NCBI GenBank assembly: GCA_030614585.1
Contig: JAUWTT010000290.1
Location: 1 to 5,712 of the forward strand
Origin: Acidobacteriota bacterium
GTDB taxonomy: Bacteria; Acidobacteriota; UBA6911; RPQK01; JAPXNP01
Direction of reading: 5' to 3'
Length of the DNA: 5,712 bases
Positions 1 through 5,622 of this stretch are shown in pieces. The first letter of the stretch is position 1. Every line of letters begins with the position of its first letter. The notes under the pieces are model-generated. The model had not been told where the DNA came from and did no database searches. It was given only the letters and a program-made list of their open reading frames with translations. Both the position numbers and the translations under genes were made by a program.

Positions 1-321
1 CCGCTCGTTTTCCCCAATCTGATTCTCATCCAAAGCCAGTTCTGCTTCGATGTTCCGGTAGGCCGTCCGGAATGCCGTAGCAGCTTCAATAATCATCCTG
101 TTCTCTGAGAAAGTGAGGACTTGATCCGATATACCAGTGAAGTAATCCTCCACATGGTCTGCCTTCATCTCACGAACGGCAACGAGTTGCTTAAAGGCCT
201 GGTCGGTCAGTGCTTCCCTGGCTACCCGGTATCCAAGGTAGGAGCTGACGCCTGCAGCAAGGATTGCAGTCGAAGAGAGGATTATCAGGACCTTGGTTCG
301 GATACTGTACTTATTGAGCAT
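1..321 (-). CDS. N-terminal part of a membrane-anchored sensor protein, possibly an adenylate/guanylate cyclase (cut by window edge)
   Basis: Only the first 107 codons are present; the frame is open to the window edge, so the 3' part lies outside. The start is an ATG at 321-319, preceded by a GAGG ribosome site at 329-326 with a 4-base gap. The protein opens with MLNKYSIRTKVLIIL: a short basic cytoplasmic tip followed by one hydrophobic segment at about residues 10-30 that should act as an uncleaved signal anchor. From residue 33 on it is polar and helical (REALTDQAFKQLVAVREMKADHVEDYF), as expected of an extracytoplasmic sensor region of Cache or helical type. From memory this opening is typical of HAMP-containing adenylate/guanylate cyclases and of some chemoreceptors or sensor kinases; the deciding output domain is not in the window. 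It follows the SulP-cNMP transporter gene by 139 bp on the same strand, which makes a cyclase attractive but does not prove it. Membrane sensor: fairly sure. Cyclase: tentative. Confidence 0.6.
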   Translation of the reverse strand, partial: MLNKYSIRTKVLIILSSTAILAAGVSSYLGYRVAREALTDQAFKQLVAVREMKADHVEDYFTGISDQVLTFSENRMIIEAATAFRTAYRNIEAELALDENQIGENER

Positions 322-357
322 GTTTCCTCACTGATCGAGAAAGGGACAGAGTCCAAT

Positions 358-397
358 ACTCCAGAGCTTTTAACACTCCAGTTAACCAGAAGTCCAG
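358..397 (-). repeat. Three spaced CTGGAGT-like direct repeats upstream of the sensor gene
   Basis: The 139 bp gap 322-460 has no gene. Read on the minus strand it contains CTGGACT (397-391), CTGGAGT (381-375) and CTGGAGT (364-358), with starts 16 and 17 bp apart. The first two are preceded or separated by GTTAA blocks. The spacing of about one and a half helical turns could mean binding sites for a regulator of the sensor gene, or it may be chance in a short stretch. I see no convincing -35/-10 pair here, so an internal promoter for the sensor gene is not established. Confidence 0.25.
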
Positions 398-460
398 TCG
401 CGGCGTTCACGTCGACTCTCAATGGCCTTTCTCCCGCCGGACAAACCCCGCGAGGACTCG

Positions 461-2698
461 TCAATCACTGAGAGCCTGTATTGCCCGATTATTGTCGGAG
501 AGCCGCTCGGCCAACATGCGGGCAATAAACTGGTGGAAGGCGGAAGCAAGTTCCGGCTCGTTCCGTTCCATCTGGCTCAGAGCCTCAGAGGAGAGAAAAT
601 AGAGCACACTTGGTTTGCCGGCGACCACTGAAGCTGTCCGGTCGGTTCCAAGATACATGCTCACTTCCCCAACCACAGTCCCTGCCCTCATGGTCCTGAG
701 TCGGATCGCTTTCGTCTCCCTGGGACCGTCGGTTTCCTCTTGGGCCTCCTCTTGCACCTCCAGTTGGGCGGCCAATTGTCCGGACTCGATGAAGTAGAGA
801 CCATCGGAGCTCTCCCCCTGACGCATCAAACGACTGTCCTCGTCAACGACTCTGCGCTCCAGGTAGGACATGAACTTCTCCACGTGGGCCTTTTCAGAGA
901 ACACCTCCAGCAAGTGTTCTGCCAGCGGTTTTTCATCTTCGCGATGAAGCAGCTTCTCAGCCGACAGAATCTGATCCTCACACCATTCGATGGCATGATC
1001 CCGGTCAGGGAAGATTCGGAGAGTTGTACGATCTTCTGCGGAAAGAACCGTGCGCTCCAACTGACGCATAAGGTCTGGAGGAACCTGAGCAAAACCCAAC
1101 CTGACTCCTCGAGACTGGGCTAGCTGAACCATGCGGGAAAAACAGATTTCTCCCGAAGAATCCAGCCCGGTTACGCGAGCGAAATCGAGGACTACATACT
1201 TCAGCGCTTGTCCATCGTTCGCCCTCTCCCAAACACGCTGGTAGAGATTGTGGGCTGTTCCGAAGAAGATGTAACCCTGAAGCCTCAGTATGAAGATCTC
1301 CTCCCCCCGCGTCCTGAGAATACGACGATGTTCGATCGGGCGATCAACGTTGCTCGTTGCCCCGACACCTGATAGCGCCTGTTTTACGACGTCCACGCTG
1401 CTGTACTTAATCACGAACAGAATGACCGCTATCACCAGGCCAAAAACGACGCCATCAAGAAATCCCTTGACCCCAATGACCAGGAGAATAGCCAGAACAA
1501 TAAGATAGTCGGACCTGACCATCTTGAACCAGGCATCGTAGACCCATTCGATAAGAAAACTGAGGCCGAGAAAGAAGAGCAGGCCCCCAATCACGGGCCG
1601 AGGCATATAGGAGAGAATCCCAGCGCCAAGAAAGACAGCAAGCAGGCAGAAACCCGAAGCAATCACTCCTGTCAGGCGACCTCCCGGATTCAGCTTGTGG
1701 CCCAGAACGGAGAGACTCAGGGTAAGGTACCCCACTTGACTTCCTCCGAGACCTGAGACGACATTGGCAATTCCTGTGGCTCGTAACTCTCGATTCAGAT
1801 CGATGTCCCGCTGGATGATCAACTCCAGTCCGCTGGCGTTCAAGAGAAGCGAAACCACGCCTATTAGCAGGATCGTGCCAATCTGGGCAGTCTGGGCCAG
1901 AATCAAGGACCAGTCCACCTGAAACAGGCCGGCGTAGTTGACTGGCTGCCACAAAGGCCCACCTGGGAACGGCCCAAGGAGAAATCCCTGCTCCCTGGCC
2001 AGAGTGAGTGAGGTCCCGGTCAAAGCCAAGACGACGTAGAAGGTGAGAACCGCGAAGGCCACGATGAGTGGCATAGTGAGGTAATGGCGGTATCTTCGCC
2101 CAACCACCAGCATGACGACTGCAAACCCAACTCCGGGGAGCCAGGTCACCAGCACCTGCCCTTCGAACAATTTCGGGAGAGAGGCTGAGCCAGATGGAGA
2201 TTCGGTCATCACTCCCATGGCCTTTTGGACCAGGAGTAATCCGGTACCGGCCAGGAAGCCACCACTGACCGGGTAGGGAACAAATCGAACAAGGCTGCCC
2301 AATTTGAACCAGCCCAATCCAAAGAAGAACAGTCCCGTTAAAACGGACGTCAATCCAATCGCAACGACTACCGCAGCAAACGTGTCCTCAGGGCTCGCGG
2401 AAGCCGGCATTCCCGCTGCGATCGAGCTCGCGATCAGAGCCATTACGACAGCAGGACTTCCCTGCAGACAAGCAACGGAACCTCGGAAAGAACTGGTTAG
2501 CGCAATAACCAGCCCAACACAAAAGGCCCCTGCCAATGTGATGCCGATCCCCTGTGATAGATGAATTGAAAGATCACCCGAGAAAATCAGCGCGGCGAAC
2601 GAGATTTGCAGAATGACAACAAGGATTCCTGTAACGAGCCCGGAGGTGAGTTCGGGCAACCAGTGAATCGGTTGATGCCCATTGTGAAGGGGATTCAT
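461..2698 (-). CDS. SulP-family anion transporter with STAS domain and C-terminal cyclic-nucleotide-binding domain
   Basis: This 745-residue inner-membrane protein has three parts. Residues about 15-430 are a SulP/SLC26-type membrane domain of many hydrophobic helices, expected to carry an inorganic anion such as sulfate, bicarbonate or another oxyanion; the substrate cannot be read from the sequence. Residues about 465-575 are a cytoplasmic STAS domain with the family motif DFARVTGLDSSG at 505-516; S514 corresponds to the serine phosphorylated in SpoIIAA-type anti-anti-sigma factors. Residues about 592-740 are a CRP-like cyclic-nucleotide-binding domain, with the phosphate-binding cassette GEVSMYLGTDRTAS at 677-690: E678 for the ribose and R687 for the phosphate are kept. 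There is no helix-turn-helix after it, so it should regulate transport and not transcription. An acidic stretch (647-656) widens a loop inside the domain. The helix-1 region lacks the usual Pro-Gln motif, with ILQISFAALIF instead, so this is a divergent SulP branch. The ATG at 2698-2696 is the only plausible start; the ribosome site is weak (GAGG about 13 bases upstream), which suggests modest or coupled translation from ppk1, 83 bp upstream. Confidence 0.93.
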   Translation of the reverse strand: MNPLHNGHQPIHWLPELTSGLVTGILVVILQISFAALIFSGDLSIHLSQGIGITLAGAFCVGLVIALTSSFRGSVACLQGSPAVVMALIASSIAAGMPASASPEDTFAAVVVAIGLTSVLTGLFFFGLGWFKLGSLVRFVPYPVSGGFLAGTGLLLVQKAMGVMTESPSGSASLPKLFEGQVLVTWLPGVGFAVVMLVVGRRYRHYLTMPLIVAFAVLTFYVVLALTGTSLTLAREQGFLLGPFPGGPLWQPVNYAGLFQVDWSLILAQTAQIGTILLIGVVSLLLNASGLELIIQRDIDLNRELRATGIANVVSGLGGSQVGYLTLSLSVLGHKLNPGGRLTGVIASGFCLLAVFLGAGILSYMPRPVIGGLLFFLGLSFLIEWVYDAWFKMVRSDYLIVLAILLVIGVKGFLDGVVFGLVIAVILFVIKYSSVDVVKQALSGVGATSNVDRPIEHRRILRTRGEEIFILRLQGYIFFGTAHNLYQRVWERANDGQALKYVVLDFARVTGLDSSGEICFSRMVQLAQSRGVRLGFAQVPPDLMRQLERTVLSAEDRTTLRIFPDRDHAIEWCEDQILSAEKLLHREDEKPLAEHLLEVFSEKAHVEKFMSYLERRVVDEDSRLMRQGESSDGLYFIESGQLAAQLEVQEEAQEETDGPRETKAIRLRTMRAGTVVGEVSMYLGTDRTASVVAGKPSVLYFLSSEALSQMERNEPELASAFHQFIARMLAERLSDNNRAIQALSD

Positions 2699-2746
2699 TC
2701 CAATAGCTAACCTCGCTTGACTGCCTTGTTACAGGGGACACTCAAC

Positions 2747-2776
2747 GCCTGGCTCCTTTTTCACCCCGAACCAGGC
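2747..2776 (-). terminator. Hairpin just after ppk1, possible weak terminator or processing site
   Basis: On the minus strand the arms GCCTGGTTC (2776-2768) and GAGCCAGGC (2755-2747) pair over 9 bp with one G-U pair, around a 12-base loop. The hairpin begins 5 bases after the ppk1 stop codon. No run of U follows it (GTTGAGTG), so it is not a standard intrinsic terminator. It could weaken read-through into the transporter gene, protect the ppk1 3' end, or be incidental. Confidence 0.4.
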
Positions 2777-2781
2777 CCCTA

Positions 2782-4944
2782 TCATTCTTCCTTGTGCCAG
2801 CTGCCCACCTGATGCAGTCGGATAAGCTGCGAGTCAATAGGGTGTTTATCATCACTCGGGACTTTTGTGTACTCTCCATCGGGTGACATCTCCCAGGACT
2901 TGACATTGTCCTTCATGTGCAGTCCCAGGATCTCGTCCCTAAGCGCGACCTTTAGCTTGGGGTCTTCAATCGGGAAAAGAGTTTCCACCCTGCCTTTCAG
3001 ATTGCGTGGCATGAGATCGGCGCTGCCCGAGAGGATTTCCTCATCACCCCCATTATGAAAATAGAAGATCCTGGAGTGTTCAAGGAACCTTCCAACAACT
3101 GAAGTCACAGTGATGTTTTCACTGACGCGCGGTATCCCGGGCCGCAGGCAGCAGATGCCCCGAACCTGAAGGTCTACCCTGACGCCCGCCTGGGAAGCCC
3201 GGTAAAGGGCCCTGATACAATCCTTGTCCACCAGTGAATTCATCTTGAAAGCCAGGTAACCTGAACCGTCTCTTTCGTGATGTTCGATCTCACGCATGAT
3301 CCTTTTCACAAGCGCGCTCTTCATCCCACCGGGTGCAACCAGAAGCTTCTTGTAGTGTTCTTCCTTTGAGTAACCGGTCAACGCGTTGAAAAGCACGGAA
3401 ACATCCGAAGCGATCTCAGGGTCTCGCGTCAGGTAGCCCAAATCTGAGTAGATTCTTGCGGTCACAGGATTATAGTTGCCCGTTCCCAGATGAACGTAGC
3501 TGGCCAAGCCACCCCGTTCCTTCCGTACGACGAGACACATCTTGGCATGGACTTTCAAGCCGAGGAGGCCGTACACGACATGGACACCGGCCTCCTCAAG
3601 CGCACGCGCCCATTCGATATTGTTCTCCTCGTCGAATCTGGCCTTCAATTCAATAAGGGCAGATACCTGCTTTCCGTTTTCTCGCGCGTCCATCAGTGCC
3701 TGGACAATCGGTGAATTGGGGCCAACCCGGTAGAGGGTTTGTTTGATTGCCAGCACATCCGGATCTCTTGCCGCTTCTCTGACGAACCTCACAAGTGGAC
3801 TAAAGCTGTCATAAGGATGATAGAAAAGAAGATTCCTACGCTTTAGGATACTGAAGGTGCTCGCCTCAGTAGAAAATGCAGGGCCGGTGACAGGCTGGAA
3901 CGGCGGATACTTGAGATCGGGCCGATCCAGACTTGCCAACTGCATCACATCCGTAAGCCCCACTGGCCCGTCGACAAGATAGATCTGGTAGGGTGCGAGA
4001 TCCAGCTTGCTAATGAGAATGTTCAGAAACTCCTTGGGCATGTTGGGGTCAACTTCAAGCCGAATGGCAAAACCAAAATGGCGCTGCCCCACCATCTCCT
4101 TGGTTGCCACCAGGAGATCGAAAGCCTCGTCCTCTTCAATTTCAACATCAGCATTCCGGGTGACTCGGAACAGATAAGAGCCGACAATCTCGAACCCTGG
4201 AAAGAGCAGATCCAGGTTCGCCGATACGACATCCTCGAGCCAGACAAACTCGGTGCTGCTCAACTCCTCCAGTCCGAGGCCCTCATAGCTCTCGGCATCC
4301 TCTTCACTCGGAACCCTTAACAGTCGAGGCAGACTATGTGGAACCTTGATTCGCGCAAACCTGGTACCGCAGCTGGGGTCGTTGATAATGACGGCCAGGT
4401 TGATGCTGAGGTTTGAGATGTGAGGGAATGGATGGCCCGGATCAAAGGCAAGAGGAGTGAGGATAGGAAAAACGTCTCGCTGAAACAGATTCCGGAGTGC
4501 CTTTCGCTGTTTCTTCTTCAGATCACCGTAGTGGACAAGTCGGATTCCTTCTTTGGAGAGTTGAGGGCAAAGCTCAGTTTTCCAGCAATCCGTTACTGTA
4601 TTCAGCATGGGGAGCAACTTTTCCCAGATCTGGGAAAGCTGCTGAGCCGGGGTCAGACCGTCGGCCGGCGCCTTCAGGACTCCGGCCGCCAACTGGCGTC
4701 GCAAACCCGACACTCGAATCATAAAGAACTCATCCAGGTTACTTGAGAATATGGATAGAAACTTCACTCTTTCGAGTAGTGGGTTGTTCTCATCAAGAGC
4801 TTCCGCGAGAACACGACGATTAAACTCCAGCCAACTGACTTCACGGCTGATGTAATAGGTTGGATGATTCAAATTCGGCGCGCTTGTGGCTTTCTTGGGC
4901 CTTCGTGAAGGCTTCCCGGCGTCCCTGACTGCAGTCGATCCCAT
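2782..4944 (-). CDS. ppk1: Polyphosphate kinase 1
   Basis: PPK1 reversibly transfers the gamma phosphate of ATP to the end of a polyphosphate chain through a phosphohistidine intermediate; it is a membrane-associated or cytoplasmic homotetramer in characterised members. The 720-residue product, close to the 688 of the E. coli enzyme, shows all four domains: an N domain from about residue 29 (YISREVSWLEFNRRVL, then SNLDEFFMIRV, which holds the ATP-contacting Asn), a head domain at about 130-340, and two phospholipase-D-like C domains at about 350-520 and 525-695. The catalytic histidine is H466 in GLKVHAKM (codon 3549-3547), matching E. coli H435, and the second essential histidine is H623 in FLEHSRIF (codon 3078-3076), matching H592. 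GTGNYN (487-492) and SADLMPRNL (641-649) are also kept. The start is ATG at 4944-4942, because AGGGGA lies 6 bases upstream; the longer in-frame TTG at 4950-4948 directly abuts that site and is unlikely. Residues 1-28 are a basic, poorly conserved tail. The enzyme looks intact. It is the first gene of the minus-strand group and is divergent from sixA. Confidence 0.98.
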   Translation of the reverse strand: MGSTAVRDAGKPSRRPKKATSAPNLNHPTYYISREVSWLEFNRRVLAEALDENNPLLERVKFLSIFSSNLDEFFMIRVSGLRRQLAAGVLKAPADGLTPAQQLSQIWEKLLPMLNTVTDCWKTELCPQLSKEGIRLVHYGDLKKKQRKALRNLFQRDVFPILTPLAFDPGHPFPHISNLSINLAVIINDPSCGTRFARIKVPHSLPRLLRVPSEEDAESYEGLGLEELSSTEFVWLEDVVSANLDLLFPGFEIVGSYLFRVTRNADVEIEEDEAFDLLVATKEMVGQRHFGFAIRLEVDPNMPKEFLNILISKLDLAPYQIYLVDGPVGLTDVMQLASLDRPDLKYPPFQPVTGPAFSTEASTFSILKRRNLLFYHPYDSFSPLVRFVREAARDPDVLAIKQTLYRVGPNSPIVQALMDARENGKQVSALIELKARFDEENNIEWARALEEAGVHVVYGLLGLKVHAKMCLVVRKERGGLASYVHLGTGNYNPVTARIYSDLGYLTRDPEIASDVSVLFNALTGYSKEEHYKKLLVAPGGMKSALVKRIMREIEHHERDGSGYLAFKMNSLVDKDCIRALYRASQAGVRVDLQVRGICCLRPGIPRVSENITVTSVVGRFLEHSRIFYFHNGGDEEILSGSADLMPRNLKGRVETLFPIEDPKLKVALRDEILGLHMKDNVKSWEMSPDGEYTKVPSDDKHPIDSQLIRLHQVGSWHKEE

Positions 4945-4950
4945 AAGCAA

Positions 4951-4956
4951 TCCCCT
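4951..4956 (-). promoter_or_regulatory. Ribosome binding site deciding the ppk1 start
   Basis: The minus strand reads AGGGGA, then six bases (TTGCTT), then ATG. This spacing fits the ATG at 4944 and rules against the upstream TTG at 4950, which would leave no spacer at all. Confidence 0.75.
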
Positions 4957-4996
4957 GTACTTCCAGTTTATGACAACAGCATATTCCCGGAGGCTT

Positions 4997-5014
4997 AGTC
5001 TAAACTCAGTCTAA
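4997..5014. promoter_or_regulatory. Exact 7-4-7 direct repeat in the ppk1/sixA divergent promoter region, candidate response-regulator box
   Basis: Read towards ppk1 the site is TTAGACT GAGT TTAGACT: two identical 7-mers with a 4-base spacer, giving an 11 bp period that puts both on one face of the helix. Read towards sixA it is AGTCTAA ACTC AGTCTAA. PhoB/OmpR-family response regulators bind tandem sites of exactly this geometry, and Pho-box control of ppk is known in E. coli. The 7-mer itself does not match the E. coli Pho half-site CTGTCAT, so the regulator is not identified. The box lies 52 bp from the ppk1 ATG and 49 bp from the sixA ATG, so it could serve both genes. A possible -10 element for ppk1 (TATGCT on the minus strand, about 4983-4978) lies 13 bases downstream, near the distance seen for activator-dependent Pho promoters; this part is weak. 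Confidence 0.45.
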
Positions 5015-5050
5015 CAAAAATGGGCAATGACCAAGTTCTAAAGAGTCTGC

Positions 5051-5056
5051 AGGAGG
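5051..5056 (+). promoter_or_regulatory. Strong ribosome binding site of the sixA-like gene
   Basis: A consensus AGGAGG sits seven bases before the ATG at 5064. It is the best Shine-Dalgarno site in the window and fixes the start of the phosphatase gene. Confidence 0.85.
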
Positions 5057-5063
5057 TTGAATC

Positions 5064-5570
5064 ATGAAGGAGTTACTTCTATTGCGCCACGCCAAGTCTG
5101 ATTGGAATGCGGAATACGGAAGAGACCATGACAGGCCACTGGCACCTCGAGGAAGAGCAGCAGCAAAGCTGATCGGTCGGTTTCTCGAGCAGGTCAACTG
5201 TGCACCCGATCTGGTAGTGGCTTCGTCTGCTGTGAGAGCACGAACGACAGCCGATCTGGCTGCTGAAGCGGGTGGGTGGAGGAACCGCCTGGTCGTAACA
5301 GACAAACTCTACGCCTCCTCCCCAATAGCGGTGGTGCAATTGATCTCTGACCAGGCTCCGGAGGTCGAGCGCTTGTTGCTGGTAGGGCATAACCCTACCT
5401 GGGAAGACACGGCCAGTCTTCTGATCGGAGGCGGCATTATCAGGCTTCCGACCGCAGCGGCAGCCTTTATCCGAATCCCCGTTTCTAGGTGGAGTGAGGT
5501 TACGGCCGGTCGCGGGATCCTGCAGTGGCTGGTAACGCCAAAGTTGCTGAAAAGGGGAGGTGTCCGCTGA
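5064..5570 (+). CDS. sixA: SixA-type phosphohistidine phosphatase (histidine phosphatase superfamily)
   Basis: The 168-residue cytoplasmic protein is close in size to E. coli SixA (161). It begins with the catalytic motif LLLRHAKSDW: H9 is the phosphate-accepting histidine and R8 its partner in the RHA form of the RHG motif, typical of the SixA branch. DHDRPLAPRGR (21-31) and the SSAVRARTTA block (54-63, R58 and R60) are standard phosphate-pocket elements, and VGHNPTWED (108-116) supplies the second active-site histidine H109. The family removes phosphate from histidine; E. coli SixA acts on phosphotransfer proteins such as ArcB or the nitrogen PTS. The true substrate here is unknown. No signal peptide or membrane segment is visible. 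It is divergent from ppk1 across 119 bp, and its 3' end is followed after 52 bp by the heptamer array. The family is clear; equivalence to E. coli SixA in function is inferred. Confidence 0.93.
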   Translation: MKELLLLRHAKSDWNAEYGRDHDRPLAPRGRAAAKLIGRFLEQVNCAPDLVVASSAVRARTTADLAAEAGGWRNRLVVTDKLYASSPIAVVQLISDQAPEVERLLLVGHNPTWEDTASLLIGGGIIRLPTAAAAFIRIPVSRWSEVTAGRGILQWLVTPKLLKRGGVR

Positions 5571-5575
5571 CTCCA

Positions 5576-5603
5576 GGGTCTGTTGCCCAAACCGAAACAG
5601 CCC
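5576..5603 (+). terminator. Imperfect hairpin after sixA, candidate transcript end
   Basis: The arms GGGTCTGTT (5576-5584) and AACAGCCC (5596-5603) pair over 8 bp with one bulged T, around an 11-base loop, beginning 5 bases after the stop codon. A second tiny hairpin GCTC-GAA-GAGC follows at 5606-5616. Neither is followed by a T run, so a standard intrinsic terminator is not supported. Confidence 0.25.
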
Positions 5604-5622
5604 AAGCTCGAAGAGCGAAGGG

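Noticed and set aside
121..631. Plus-strand open frames covering the left end
   Set aside because: They run antisense to the sensor start and to the transporter C-terminus, with no domain similarity or ribosome site.
740..1123. Open frame of 127 codons on the plus strand inside the transporter gene
   Set aside because: It is antisense to the STAS/cNMP part of a clearly conserved protein, has no recognisable domain and no good ribosome site.
1455..1952. 165-codon open frame on the minus strand overlapping the transporter gene in another frame
   Set aside because: It is rich in Arg and Ser as expected of an off-frame reading of a GC-rich membrane gene, and the conserved SulP frame explains this stretch.
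5006..5605. Three minus-strand open frames (5006-5305, 5079-5390, 5309-5605) opposite the phosphatase gene
   Set aside because: They mirror the strongly conserved SixA frame, contain no recognisable motif, and overlap one another.
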